Source: Pseudomonas sp. 102515
Lineage (GTDB): Bacteria > Pseudomonadota > Gammaproteobacteria > Pseudomonadales > Pseudomonadaceae
Length of the DNA stretch: 64,000 nucleotides
NCBI RefSeq assembly: GCF_031085165.1
Contig: NZ_JAVHTY010000002.1
Location: forward strand, 372,001 to 436,000
Reading direction: 5' to 3'
The notes under the pieces are model-generated. The model searched no databases and was not told the DNA's origin. It was given only the letters and a program-made list of their open reading frames with translations. Shown here in pieces: positions 37,164 to 48,186 of this stretch. Made by a program: the position numbers and the translations under genes. Within the stretch, counting starts at the first letter, position 1. Every line of letters begins with the position of its first letter.

Positions 37164-38215
37164 GACGCGCGCTCGGCGGCGGTGAATTCGGGCAGCAGGG
37201 CCCGACCTTCCGCCGAGGAACGCTGGGCCGCCGCCAGCAGGGCCATCAGGGCGCAGGCCTGGGCGGGAGGGACGGGATTGGCGGCGCGCCCGGCGAGGGC
37301 TTCGACCAGGGCGAGGTAGTAGCGGCGGTGATCGCCCGCCGGCGTCGGCACCGCCTGGCGTTCGCCATCGCCCGTGATGAGCCATCCGGAATCCGGATCC
37401 TGGCCCCAGTCCGGACCACCGGGGCGCACACCGGCCTTGAGCGCGTCCTCCTGGCGATCCGCCCCCTGCTTGATCCAGCTGGCCGCGGTGCCCTGGGCGA
37501 GAAAGCGCGGCACGCCGCCAGCGGCCAGCATCCCGGCTCTCAGGGTCACCTGGCGGGTGCCATAGTCCAGCTGCACCTGGAACCAGTCGTCGGTGAGGGC
37601 GCCGGCGCGTTGCCGCACCAGCTGCGCCTGCAGGCGCTCGGGCAGGCCGAACAGGCAGAGCGCCTGATCCAGCAGATGGGGGCCGAGGTCGAACCAGAGC
37701 CCACTGCCGGGGAGCGCCGCTTCGCGCCAGCGCGTGCGCACCTCGGGACGAAAACGCTCGATGCGCGATTCCAGGCTGGTCAGTTCACCCAGGGCGCCAC
37801 TGGCGAGTACCGCCTGCAGCCCGAGGAAATCACTGTCCCAGCGGCGATTCTGGAACACCGACAGCAACCGGCCGGCCTGTTCGGCTTCCGCGGCCAGTTG
37901 CCGGGCTTCGGCGAGGGTGACGGTAAAGGGCTTGTCGACCACCACGTGCTTGCCGGCGGCCAGGGCGGCGCTGGCGAGAGGGGCATGGGTCTGGTTGGGC
38001 GAGGCGATCACCACCAGGTCGATGGCCGGATCCTGCACGGCGGCCAGATAGTCCGCGGTGACGCGCACCTCGGGCAGGTCGGCCTGTACCCGCGCGGCAT
38101 CCCGTGAGGCCACCAGCTCCAGGTTGAGACCGGGAATCGAGCGTAGCAAAGGGCCGTGGAAGGTCTGACCGACGAAGCCATAACCGATCAGGGCGACGCG
38201 AAAGGGTGAGGGCAT
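37157..38215 (-). CDS. Gfo/Idh/MocA family oxidoreductase
   Basis: A 352-aa NAD(P)-dependent sugar or polyol dehydrogenase-type protein. Rossmann start VALIGYGFVGQTFHGPLL, then ASPNQTHAPLA and the family EKP motif as DKP (VVVDKPFTVTLAEA), and GLWFDLGPHLLDQA with the catalytic-region His. Similar to YdgJ/YhhX-type proteins. Substrate unknown; no pathway neighbours. Converges with the acyltransferase with a 7-bp coding overlap. Confidence 0.9.
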   Translation of the reverse strand: MPSPFRVALIGYGFVGQTFHGPLLRSIPGLNLELVASRDAARVQADLPEVRVTADYLAAVQDPAIDLVVIASPNQTHAPLASAALAAGKHVVVDKPFTVTLAEARQLAAEAEQAGRLLSVFQNRRWDSDFLGLQAVLASGALGELTSLESRIERFRPEVRTRWREAALPGSGLWFDLGPHLLDQALCLFGLPERLQAQLVRQRAGALTDDWFQVQLDYGTRQVTLRAGMLAAGGVPRFLAQGTAASWIKQGADRQEDALKAGVRPGGPDWGQDPDSGWLITGDGERQAVPTPAGDHRRYYLALVEALAGRAANPVPPAQACALMALLAAAQRSSAEGRALLPEFTAAERASY

Positions 38216-38240
38216 GAGGCATCCTTGTGCCGGGGTGGAA

Positions 38241-38270
38241 AAGAGCGAGGCCGCTCAGGGAGCGGCCTCG
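38241..38270 (-). terminator. Rho-independent terminator of the HPF-like gene
   Basis: On the minus strand an 11-bp perfect stem CGAGGCCGCTC / GAGCGGCCTCG (38246-38270, 3-nt loop) is followed by CTCTTTTCC, 26 bp after the stop. Confidence 0.88.
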
Positions 38271-38296
38271 GTTGAACGCGGAAACAAGAGGTTGCC

Positions 38297-38734
38297 CTAT
38301 TTCAACTCGTGATCGTGAGCCAGTTGTTCTCTTTCGAGGAATTCGTCCTGCCGCAGGGAGTCCTTGAATTCCTCGGAGTCCTCCAGGGCCAGGGGGTCAT
38401 TGAGTTCGCCGCTGGAAAGACGCTTCTTCTCCAGTTTGCCGGACAGGTGGGTAATGGCTCGCAGCAGCTTGTCCGCTGCGCCTTCCACTGCCAGGTCGAG
38501 GGAATCGGCCTTGTGGGTCACCGAGAGCGGCTGGTGCCCCTTGATACGGGCCTCCATCTGGCACCGCTTGTCCTGAGCACCCGATTTGCCGGCGTTCTCG
38601 TCGTTGAGGTGCACCTCGACGCGGGTCAGGAGTTCGTCGAAGCGATCCAGGCGGTCTTCCACCACGGACGCCACCCAATTCTGCAAACCGGTACTGCTTT
38701 CGATGTTGTGATCACTGTTGACTTGGACTTGCAT
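38297..38734 (-). CDS. HPF/RaiA-family ribosome-associated protein
   Basis: A 145-aa protein of the sigma-54 modulation/S30EA fold. It starts MQVQVNSDHNIESSTGLQ and has a predicted beta-alpha-beta-beta-beta-alpha order, with an acidic C-terminal tail (~110-145, ending EQLAHDHELK). GAGGAA lies before the ATG at 38734. HPF-type proteins sit in the ribosomal A/P sites and stop translation; the divergent sequence means a ribosome role is inferred. Together with rmf it would be the second hibernation-type factor in this window. Confidence 0.82.
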   Translation of the reverse strand: MQVQVNSDHNIESSTGLQNWVASVVEDRLDRFDELLTRVEVHLNDENAGKSGAQDKRCQMEARIKGHQPLSVTHKADSLDLAVEGAADKLLRAITHLSGKLEKKRLSSGELNDPLALEDSEEFKDSLRQDEFLEREQLAHDHELK

Positions 38735-38957
38735 GCGGCTTCCTCTTTTTGACGGGCCTGACCATTGGATGAGGCCGGTCAGGCCGAGGTTCAAGGCTGT
38801 TCGTCCGGTGTGCGTGTCACCCGATGTTTCCTTCTGGCAGTGTTGAGGCGCGTCGCAACTTTCGAAAAACGACGCTCAAGTCGCGGGTCGCTGGCGTTTT
38901 GCTCTTATCCACTGATAATGCGCGACCTCTCATCGTCCGTCGCAGTGGGGATCGTCA

Positions 38958-40022
38958 ATGCCAGATGTGCTCACGCGTGGCCGCGGTTTCGCCCGGCGGC
39001 TCTGGCTACCTCGTGCGATAGGTCTGCTGCTCAGCCTCAGTTGTATCGTTTCGGTGCAGATCACCCAGCCGGTGTCCCTCGGCCTGTGGGTCCTGCTGCT
39101 GGCCAATGCGCTGTGCTGGTCGCCGCTCGCCTACTGGCGCGCCGTTCGCTCGCGCGATCCCTATCGCGCCGAGCTGGGCAATCTGCTGCTGGACTGCGGC
39201 TCGGCCGGCTTCTGGGCGGCGAGCATGGGCTTCAATCTTCTGCCCAGCGTGGCCCTGCTCGCCATGACCGGCCTGAACATGCTCGGCGCCGGCGGCCTGG
39301 CGTTCTGGCGCCGGGGGCTGGTCGCGCAACTGGCCGGCATCCTCGTCGGCCTCGTGGTGCTGCGCCATCCGGTCGCCCTGGAGACCTCCACCGCACAGAT
39401 CTATGCCTGCTTGCCGATGATCATCGCCTATCCCTGGGCCCTTGGTCTGGTGAGCTTTCGCCTGGCGCAGCAGCTGTCGCGGCGCAAGCAGGAACTGGAG
39501 CTGATCAGCAAGCAGGACGGCATGACCGGCCTGCACAACCGAACGCACTGGGATCAGCTGCTGCAGCGGGAATTCGCCCGCTGCAAGCGCAGCGGCGCTG
39601 CAGCCAGCCTGGTGATGATCGACTTGGACAACTTCAAGCTGGTCAACGACCGCTTCGGTCATCAGGCCGGTGACGAGATGCTGCGGCAGTTTTCCGGCCT
39701 GCTGGCCCGGACCATCCGCACCAGCGATCTCGCCCGTCGTTTTGGTGGCGATGAATTCGGTATCCTCTTGCCCGACACCTCGCCCGAGCGGGCCCTGGAT
39801 CTGATCCGGCGGCTGCAGGAACGTCTACACGAGATGCAGGCGGGCGGCCCCGGCGAGCGGCAGAACGTCCGCGTCGGGATGAGCTGCGGGATCGCCGGTT
39901 TCGACCGGGCCTACGATGACGTCGCGCACTGGTTGCAGGCCGCCGACTTCGCCCTCTACCGGGCCAAGGCGCAGGGCCGCGGACGGGCCGAGGTGGCCGA
40001 TCCCCAAGGAGTGCTGGCATGA
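38958..40022 (+). CDS. Diguanylate cyclase, MASE2-GGDEF (AdrA-like)
   Basis: Makes cyclic di-GMP at the inner membrane. 354 aa. The N-terminal ~165 residues form a MASE2-type membrane sensor with about five spans; the GGDEF domain follows with DGMTGLHNRTHWD, IDLDNFKLVNDRFGHQAGD and an intact active site FGGDEF (263-267). An inhibitory I-site RTSD lies five residues before it, so product inhibition is expected. Stop overlaps ybaK (ATGA). Start at 38958 is supported by GGGGAT upstream. Confidence 0.93.
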   Translation: MPDVLTRGRGFARRLWLPRAIGLLLSLSCIVSVQITQPVSLGLWVLLLANALCWSPLAYWRAVRSRDPYRAELGNLLLDCGSAGFWAASMGFNLLPSVALLAMTGLNMLGAGGLAFWRRGLVAQLAGILVGLVVLRHPVALETSTAQIYACLPMIIAYPWALGLVSFRLAQQLSRRKQELELISKQDGMTGLHNRTHWDQLLQREFARCKRSGAAASLVMIDLDNFKLVNDRFGHQAGDEMLRQFSGLLARTIRTSDLARRFGGDEFGILLPDTSPERALDLIRRLQERLHEMQAGGPGERQNVRVGMSCGIAGFDRAYDDVAHWLQAADFALYRAKAQGRGRAEVADPQGVLA

Positions 40023-40489
40023 CCCCGGCGATAGAACTGCTCAAGAAGAGCCAGGTGCCCCACGAGGTGCTGAGCTACCACCATGATCCCAAGGCCGCTT
40101 CCTATGGCCTGGAAGCCGCCGAGAAGCTGGGCCTGGCGCCGGAGACGGTGTTCAAGACCCTGCTGGCGACGAGCGAGAAGCAGGAGTTGCTGGTGGCCAT
40201 CGTGCCGGTCGCCGGGACCCTGGATCTCAAGGCCCTGGCCCAGGCGGCCGGCGTCAAGAAGCTCGAGATGGCCAAGCCCGATCAGGCCCAGCGCAGCACC
40301 GGTTACCTGGTGGGCGGCATCAGTCCGCTGGGGCAGAAGAAGCGGCTGCGTACCTTCATCGACGCGTCTGCGGCGGCGTTGCCGAGCATCCATGTCAGCG
40401 CCGGACGCCGGGGGCTGGAAGTGGCCCTGGCACCGGCGGACCTCGCCCGCCTGCTGGATGCGCCCTTCGTGCCGATCGGCAAGGCCTGA
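40019..40489 (+). CDS. ybaK: Cys-tRNA(Pro) deacylase YbaK/EbsC
   Basis: Hydrolyses cysteine mischarged on tRNA-Pro by ProRS, complementing the editing domain of the proS product in this window. 156 aa; typical segments ETVFKTLLATSEKQELLVAIVP with the catalytic Lys region, LDLKALAQAAGVKKLEMA and TGYLVGGISPLGQKK. Coupled to the diguanylate cyclase by a 4-bp overlap, which has no obvious functional meaning. Confidence 0.94.
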   Translation: MTPAIELLKKSQVPHEVLSYHHDPKAASYGLEAAEKLGLAPETVFKTLLATSEKQELLVAIVPVAGTLDLKALAQAAGVKKLEMAKPDQAQRSTGYLVGGISPLGQKKRLRTFIDASAAALPSIHVSAGRRGLEVALAPADLARLLDAPFVPIGKA

Positions 40490-40492
40490 GAG

Positions 40493-40579
40493 GTAGGTTG
40501 GTGCTGAGCGCAGCGAAGCCCAACGCTATAAAGGTACGGCCGTGTTTTGTCGGGCTTCGCGGTGCTCGGCCCCACCTAC
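40493..40579. repeat. Paired inverted intergenic repeat (REP/BIME-like), second copy
   Basis: Left unit GTAGGTTGGTGCTGAGCG to CGAAGCCCAAC (40493-40524); right unit in opposite orientation from GTCGGGCTTCGCGG to CCCCACCTAC (40549-40579). It matches the element at 6822-6908. It lies in the convergent gap between ybaK and the mtl operon and can fold into a long hairpin. Confidence 0.7.
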
Positions 40580-40634
40580 GCCCTGAGTCTCGGCGGGGTG
40601 AAAACTGCCTGGCGTTTTCCACCCCATCCGCCCG

Positions 40635-42131
40635 CTAGGCTATCCCGTAGCTCTCACGCAGCTGCTGCCGGTAGCGCTGGTAGACCGCCTCGTACTCGGC
40701 GACCCGTGCGGGATCCGGTTCGGCGCGGCTGGTCGGGTCCAGGTGCACGCAGCGCTCGGTGAGACTGTCGAGCGACTCGGGATGGCCCCGTTCGCGACTC
40801 CAGCACCAGGCGGCCTGCAGCGCGCCGCCCAGGGCCGCGGCTTCGCCATGGACCGGGCAGACCACCGGGGTGTTCATCAGATCGGCGATCAGCTGGCGCC
40901 ACACCGGGCTCTTGGCGCCGCCGCCGATGAGTCTGAGGGTGTCACCAGGCATGCCCAGGTCGCGCAGCAGATCGAAGCCGTATCTCAGGGCGAAGCTCAC
41001 CCCCTCGACCACCGCCCGGCACAGGTTGGCACGGGTCAGGTTGGTGGCGGTGAGGCCATGCAGGCTGGCGGTGGCGGTCGGCAGCGCGGGGACCCGTTCG
41101 CCATTGAGGAAGGGCAGCATCAGCACCCCCTCGGCGCCGATGGGCGACGCCGCCACCAGACCGGTGAATTCCGCCAGGTCCAGGCCGAGCAGCTCGCGGA
41201 TCTGGCCGCTGGCGTTGGTCAGGTTCATGGTGCAGATCAGCGGCAGCCAGCCGCCATTGGACGAGCAGAAGCCCGCCACGGCAGGATGCTCGCTGATGCG
41301 GGGTTCGTCGGAATACCCATAGAGGGTGCCCGAGGTACCCAGGCTCAGGGTGATCTGGCCGACGCGGCTGTTGCCGGTGCCCAGGGCGCCCATCATGTTG
41401 TCGCCGCCACCGCTGGAGACCAGCGCCTGGGCGTTGATGCCCAGTTGGCTGGCGACCTCCGGCCGCAGCCGCCCGACCGGCTGATCGGCTTCGATCAGCG
41501 CCGGCAGCGCGCGCTCCAGGCGACCACTGGGGTCGATATGGCGCAGCAGTTCCAAGTCGTACTGGCGCGTGCGCACATTGAAATAGCCGGTACCCGAGGC
41601 GTCGCCGTATTCGGCCACGGCGCGTCCGGTCAGCCAGAAGTTCAGGTAATCGTGGGGCAGCAGCACCTGGGCGATCTGATCGAACACCTCCGGGTGTTGT
41701 TCCTTGGTCCAGAGCAGCTTGGAGACGGTGTAGCCCGGCGCGATGGCCAGGCCCAGGCGCTCGATGGAACCCTCCACGCCGCCCAGGTGCTCCAGCAGGC
41801 GCTGGTTTTCCGGGGTGGATTCGGTGTCGCACCACAGCTTGGCCGGACGCAGCACCTTGCCGCTGTCGTCGAGCAGTACCAGACCGTGCTGCTGGCCGGA
41901 GACGCCGACGCCGAGGATGTCCTGGCCATCGCTGCCGGCCTGCGCCAGGGCGGCGCGGGTGGCCGCCACCAGGGCCCGGATCCAGTCCGCCGGATTCTGC
42001 TCGCGGCGGCCGTTGGCAGCCTCGGTCAAGGGGTGCGGCGCACTGCCTTCGCCCAGCACCACCCCGCGCTCGACATCCAGGATTACCGCCTTGGTGCCCT
42101 GGGTGCCGCAGTCGATCCCGAGAAACTTCAT
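40635..42131 (-). CDS. mtlY: Xylulokinase (mtl operon)
   Basis: Phosphorylates D-xylulose, formed from D-arabitol by the dehydrogenase of this operon. 498 aa, FGGY family: GIDCGTQGTKAVILDVE at the start, GVSGQQHGLVLLD, LSLGTSGTLYGY and GGGAKSPVWRQLIADLMNTP. In P. fluorescens the homologous gene mtlY follows mtlD. It is separated here from mtlD by a 170-bp gap holding a palindromic element. Last gene of the operon; no fructokinase (mtlZ) follows. Confidence 0.92.
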   Translation of the reverse strand: MKFLGIDCGTQGTKAVILDVERGVVLGEGSAPHPLTEAANGRREQNPADWIRALVAATRAALAQAGSDGQDILGVGVSGQQHGLVLLDDSGKVLRPAKLWCDTESTPENQRLLEHLGGVEGSIERLGLAIAPGYTVSKLLWTKEQHPEVFDQIAQVLLPHDYLNFWLTGRAVAEYGDASGTGYFNVRTRQYDLELLRHIDPSGRLERALPALIEADQPVGRLRPEVASQLGINAQALVSSGGGDNMMGALGTGNSRVGQITLSLGTSGTLYGYSDEPRISEHPAVAGFCSSNGGWLPLICTMNLTNASGQIRELLGLDLAEFTGLVAASPIGAEGVLMLPFLNGERVPALPTATASLHGLTATNLTRANLCRAVVEGVSFALRYGFDLLRDLGMPGDTLRLIGGGAKSPVWRQLIADLMNTPVVCPVHGEAAALGGALQAAWCWSRERGHPESLDSLTERCVHLDPTSRAEPDPARVAEYEAVYQRYRQQLRESYGIA

Positions 42132-42160
42132 GCCTGGCCGCTCCTATCCTTGTAGTTGTT

Positions 42161-42303
42161 AGGGCTTGTTTGAAAAGTCGCCGAGCGAAGGTGAGGCGAG
42201 GCAAAAATCAGCGAGGAAGCGGAGTTTACGAGTGGTAAATGAGCATTCCGAGCTGATTTTTAACGCCGCATCACCGATGCGCAGGCAGTTTTCAGGTAAG
42301 CCT
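42161..42303. repeat. 143-bp imperfect palindrome (MITE-like) between mtlD and mtlY
   Basis: The left end AGGGCTTGTTTGAAAA and the complement of the right end (AGGCTTACCTGAAAA) match as imperfect terminal inverted repeats. Inside, AAAAATCAGC pairs with GCTGATTTTT and GTTTAC with GTAAAT around the centre, so the whole unit can fold into one long interrupted hairpin. The right end overlaps the TAG stop of mtlD. No ORF. It looks like a non-autonomous mobile or repeat family; I recall similar sequences dispersed in gamma-proteobacterial intergenic regions, which I cannot check. Confidence 0.65.
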
Positions 42304-43777
42304 AGTCGCCGAGCAGGGTCTGCAAGGTGGCGCTGACCCCATGGGTACGCAAGTTGTACAGCTGCCGCTCGAAGGCGGCAACGAAGGCCGCGGATTTCGG
42401 GATGTGCTTACCGAAGATTTCCTCGGCGCCCAGCAGGCGCTCGGTGAGATTCTTCTGATCCTGCACCAGCTCCTCGCAGTAGTTGGCGCGCGGATCGGGG
42501 ATGCGATAGGTCGCCCCGGTCTCGTCCACGCCACGCAGATAGACCGCCCAGGCGGCCACCACCAGGGCGGCGCGGTCCATGGCCTGGTCGTCTTCGATCA
42601 GGCGGTTGATGGTCGGCACGGTGAACTTGGGAAACTTCGACGAACCGTCGGAGCAGACCCGCTCCAGCTGGTCGGCGATGGCGCGATTGGAGAAGCGCTC
42701 GATCAGGGTGTCCTTGTACTGGTCGAGATCGATGCCGGGCACCGGTGCCAGCTGCGGGGTCACGTCCTCGTCCATGTAGGCGCGGATGTAGCGCACGAAC
42801 AGCGGATCGGCCATGGTCTCGTGGACGAAGCGGTAGCCCTTGAGGAAGCCGAGGTAGGTCAGTGCCAGGTGGCTGCCGTTGAGCAGCTTGATCTTCATCT
42901 CCTCGTAGGGGGTGACGTCATCGGTGAACTGGACGCCGACGTCTTCCCAGGCCGGACGACCGGCGACGAACCGGTCTTCCAGCACCCACTGCAGGAAGGG
43001 CTCGCAGACCACTGGCCAGGCGTCCTCGACGCCGTGTTCGGCCAGCAGCGCCTGGCGATGGGCGGTGCTGGTCATGGGGGTGATGCGATCGACCATGGCA
43101 TTGGGGAAGCTGACGTGCTCGGCGATCCAGCCGTGCAGCTCTTCGTCCACCAGGCCGGCGTACGCCAGCAAGGCCTTGCGGGTCACCTGGCCGTTGTGCG
43201 GAAGGTTGTCGCAGGACATCACGGTGAAGGGCCCGGTGCCCTCGGCACGGCGCTTGGCCAGGGCCGCGAGCAGGAAGCCGAAGACGCTGCGCGGATCGCC
43301 CGGATGCTGCAGGTCGTGCTGGATCAGCGGCAGCTTGAAGTTGAATTCGCCGGTACTGTCGTCCATGCAGTAGCCGCCCTCGGTGATGGTGAGGGAGACG
43401 ATGCGGGTGCTGGGATGGGCCAGCTTGTCGATCAGCGTCTGCGTGCCGTCCTCGGCCAGCAGCATGCCGCTGATGGCGCCGACGACGCGGACCTCGGTGT
43501 CCGGCTCGTCGGCCAGCACCACCTGGGTGTAGAGATAGTCCTGGCTGGCCAGGGCGTCACGCATGGCGCGGTCTTCGGCGCGCAGGCCGACGCCGCAGAT
43601 GCTCCAGTCCAGATCGCGCCCCTGGTTCAGCAGGGCCTCGGTGTAGATGGCCTGGTGCGCGCGGTGGAAGCCGCCGACGCCGATGTGGACGATGCCCTGG
43701 CGCAGCTGGCAGGCGGCGTAGCCGGGCTTGGCGATGTAGTCGGGAAGGTGTTCGAGGTGCTGGCGATTGAGTTTCAC
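42302..43777 (-). CDS. mtlD: Mannitol 2-dehydrogenase (polyol dehydrogenase)
   Basis: Oxidises D-mannitol to fructose, D-arabitol to xylulose and often sorbitol, with NAD. 491 aa from the GTG at 43777, which has AGGAT 8 bp upstream and matches the usual start (VKLNRQHLEHLP). NAD loop IVHIGVGGFHRAHQ, the long-chain dehydrogenase motif EMKIKLLNGSHLALTYLG with the catalytic Lys, and NRLIEDDQAMDRAALVVAAW. The frame runs open to 43960 but that part is out-of-frame mtlK tail. Lies 67 bp after mtlK. Confidence 0.94.
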   Translation of the reverse strand: MKLNRQHLEHLPDYIAKPGYAACQLRQGIVHIGVGGFHRAHQAIYTEALLNQGRDLDWSICGVGLRAEDRAMRDALASQDYLYTQVVLADEPDTEVRVVGAISGMLLAEDGTQTLIDKLAHPSTRIVSLTITEGGYCMDDSTGEFNFKLPLIQHDLQHPGDPRSVFGFLLAALAKRRAEGTGPFTVMSCDNLPHNGQVTRKALLAYAGLVDEELHGWIAEHVSFPNAMVDRITPMTSTAHRQALLAEHGVEDAWPVVCEPFLQWVLEDRFVAGRPAWEDVGVQFTDDVTPYEEMKIKLLNGSHLALTYLGFLKGYRFVHETMADPLFVRYIRAYMDEDVTPQLAPVPGIDLDQYKDTLIERFSNRAIADQLERVCSDGSSKFPKFTVPTINRLIEDDQAMDRAALVVAAWAVYLRGVDETGATYRIPDPRANYCEELVQDQKNLTERLLGAEEIFGKHIPKSAAFVAAFERQLYNLRTHGVSATLQTLLGD

Positions 43778-43797
43778 GATGGCGATCCTGCAAGGCG

Positions 43798-43826
43798 GCG
43801 CCCCGGGCGCGCGCAGGGCGCCGGGG
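43798..43826 (-). other. GC-rich hairpin between mtlK and mtlD
   Basis: CCCCGG (43801) pairs with CCGGGG (43821) in the 67-bp gap; the inner bases are all G/C with partial pairing. No T-run. Possible mRNA processing or stabilising structure. Confidence 0.35.
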
Positions 43827-43844
43827 CAGGAAAGGGGAGAGGGG

Positions 43845-44942
43845 TCAGGCAGCTTGGCGCAGCAGCGGCGCCACGGCGCGGCCCTGCTCGTCGAACAGGT
43901 GGCAGAAGTCCACGTCCAGGGCCAGGCGCTGGCGTTCGCCGTAGGCGACGGCGCAGTCACCCGGCACGCGCACGGTCAGCGGCTCCTCGGCCTCGGTGAC
44001 CATGTGGCAATAGGTGTCGCTGCCCAGGCGTTCGGCCACGTCGCTGATCACCGGCAGCTGGCCGTCGGCGGCTAGGCGCAGGTGTTCCGGGCGAATGCCC
44101 AGGGTCACCGGGCTGCCGATCGCGAGGTCGTCACCACGGCGTGGCAGGTGCAGGCGCGGACCGGCTGCCAGCTCCACCTCCACGCCCTGGGCGTCGGTGG
44201 CCACCACCTTGCCCTTGAAGAAGGCCATCTTCGGCGTGCCCAGGAAGCCGGCGACGAAGAGGTTGGCCGGATGGTGATAGAGCTCCAGGGGCGAACCGAC
44301 CTGTTCGACGCGGCCGCCGTTGAGTACCACCACCTTGGTCGCCAGGGTCATGGCTTCCACCTGGTCGTGGGTCACGTAGATCATGGTGGCCTGCAATTCC
44401 TGGTGCAGGCGCGCCAGTTCCAGGCGCATCTGCACGCGCAGGGCGGCGTCCAGGTTGGACAGGGGTTCGTCGAACAGGAAGATCTTCGGCTGGCGGACGA
44501 TGGCGCGGCCGATGGCCACCCGCTGGCGCTGGCCTCCGGAGAGCTGGCGCGGCTTGCGCTCCAGCAACGGCGTCAGCTCGAGGATGCGGGCGGCATCGGC
44601 GACCTTGCGCTCCACTTCCTGCTTGTCGATCTTGGCCAGGTCCAGGGCGAAGGAGAGATTCTTGCGCACGCTCATGTGCGGATAGAGGGCATAGGTCTGG
44701 AACACCATGGCGAGGTCGCGCTTGGCCGGCGACACCTCGGTGATGTCGCGGCCGTCCAGTTCCAGGGTGCCGCTGCTGACCTCTTCCAGACCGGCGATGA
44801 GGCGCAGCAGGGTGGACTTGCCGCACCCGGACGGGCCGACGAAGACCACGAATTCCCGGTCGTTGATGTCGAGGTCGACGCCCTTGATGATTTCCAGCGA
44901 GTCGAAGCCCTTGCGCAGGCTGCGGATTTTCAGATTGGCCAT
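43845..44942 (-). CDS. mtlK: Polyol ABC transporter ATP-binding protein
   Basis: MalK/UgpC-type ATPase (365 aa) energising mannitol/sorbitol/arabitol import. Walker [10 protein letters not shown] (36-44), signature [14 protein letters not shown], Walker [14 protein letters not shown], switch His in YVTHDQVEA, then a C-terminal TOBE regulatory domain (from ~240). The gene sits between permease and dehydrogenase genes as in P. fluorescens mtlEFGKDYZ. Confidence 0.95.
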   Translation of the reverse strand: MANLKIRSLRKGFDSLEIIKGVDLDINDREFVVFVGPSGCGKSTLLRLIAGLEEVSSGTLELDGRDITEVSPAKRDLAMVFQTYALYPHMSVRKNLSFALDLAKIDKQEVERKVADAARILELTPLLERKPRQLSGGQRQRVAIGRAIVRQPKIFLFDEPLSNLDAALRVQMRLELARLHQELQATMIYVTHDQVEAMTLATKVVVLNGGRVEQVGSPLELYHHPANLFVAGFLGTPKMAFFKGKVVATDAQGVEVELAAGPRLHLPRRGDDLAIGSPVTLGIRPEHLRLAADGQLPVISDVAERLGSDTYCHMVTEAEEPLTVRVPGDCAVAYGERQRLALDVDFCHLFDEQGRAVAPLLRQAA

Positions 44943-44961
44943 GACAGGAGTCCTCTTGTTC

Positions 44962-45795
<834 letters not shown>

Positions 45796-45805
45796 GTCAG
45801 GGTCC

Positions 45806-46738
45806 TCACTGTTGGGTCAGGTTCTTGCCGAGCATCCGTACCAGGATGATGGCGGCGATGTTGGCGATGAGCACGGCGATCAGGCCGCCGGCTGAGGCCA
45901 GGCCAACGTCGAACTGCAGCAGGGCCTGGTTGTAGATCAGGTAGGCGAGGTTGGTGGAGGCGAAGCCCGGACCGCCACTGGTGGTGGTGTAGATCTCGGC
46001 GAACACCGACAGCAGGAAGATCGTCTCGATCATCACCACCACGGCGATGGGGCGCGCCAGGTGCGGCAGGGTCAGGTGCCAGAAGATGGCGACCGGACCG
46101 GCACCGTCCAGGCGGGCGGCTTCCTTCTGCTCCTGGTCCAGAGACTGCATGGCGGTCATCAGGATGAGGATGGCGAAGGGCAGCCACTGCCAGGACACGA
46201 TCAGGATGATCGACAGCAGCGGATGGGTGGCCAGCCAGTCCACCGGGGTGGCGCCGAAGAGTTTCCAGACCGCGGCGAGGATGCCGGAGACCGGATGGAA
46301 GATCAGGTTCTTCCAGATCAGGGCGCTGACCGTGGGCATGATGAAGAAGGGCGAGATCAGCAGCACGCGGACGATACCGCGGCCAAGGAACTCGCTGGCC
46401 TCCAGCAGCGCCGAGATCAGCACGCCGAAGACCACGCTGATCAGCAGCACGCTGCCCACCAGCAGCAGGGTGTTGGTCATGCCGGGCCAGAAGCCGGCAT
46501 CGGTGACGAAGTATTCGAAGTTTTCCAGGCCGACGAAGGCATGCTCGCCGGGGTAGAGCAGGTTATAGCGGATCAGCGAGAACCAGATGGTCATGCCCAG
46601 GGGCACCAGCATCCACACCAGCAGCAGAGCCACCGACGGACTGATCAGGAACCAGCCGGGACCGGCACGACGGCGTCGATGACGGGCGGGAGCGGCAGGG
46701 GTTTCGACGGCGGGCGTCTTGAGGGTGGAGGTCTGCAT
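45806..46738 (-). CDS. mtlF: Polyol ABC transporter permease (MalF-like)
   Basis: Inner-membrane permease (310 aa). A basic N-terminal stretch (ARHRRRRAGPGWF) leads into six membrane segments; the EAA loop reads EQKEAARLDGAGPVAIFWHL. Start MQTSTLK at 46738 follows GGAG; a Met at 46753 is less likely. Pairs with mtlG. Confidence 0.94.
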   Translation of the reverse strand: MQTSTLKTPAVETPAAPARHRRRRAGPGWFLISPSVALLLVWMLVPLGMTIWFSLIRYNLLYPGEHAFVGLENFEYFVTDAGFWPGMTNTLLLVGSVLLISVVFGVLISALLEASEFLGRGIVRVLLISPFFIMPTVSALIWKNLIFHPVSGILAAVWKLFGATPVDWLATHPLLSIILIVSWQWLPFAILILMTAMQSLDQEQKEAARLDGAGPVAIFWHLTLPHLARPIAVVVMIETIFLLSVFAEIYTTTSGGPGFASTNLAYLIYNQALLQFDVGLASAGGLIAVLIANIAAIILVRMLGKNLTQQ

Positions 46739-46813
46739 GGCGATGCTCCGCAAGGCAGTGGGCCGTGACGAGGCACTGGCGTCTCGCGACGCCAGCGACG
46801 GATCAGGCAGGAA

Positions 46814-46850
46814 AAGCCGCTAGGCCTGGGTCCGCGGGGTGCGGACCCAG
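46814..46850 (-). terminator. Intercistronic hairpin/attenuator after mtlE
   Basis: On the minus strand CTGGGTCCGC-ACCCC-GCGGACCCAG (10-bp perfect stem) starts 11 bp after the mtlE stop and is followed by GCCTAGCGGCTTTTCC. The run of T is offset from the stem, so termination is probably partial, leaving more mtlE message than permease message. Confidence 0.65.
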
Positions 46851-46860
46851 GGCTCCAGCG

Positions 46861-48186
<1,326 letters not shown>

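Noticed and set aside
37001-38107. 368-aa plus-strand frame opposite the Gfo/Idh/MocA gene
   Set aside because: It starts inside the acyltransferase gene and is a low-complexity shadow; the minus strand has a full Rossmann oxidoreductase.
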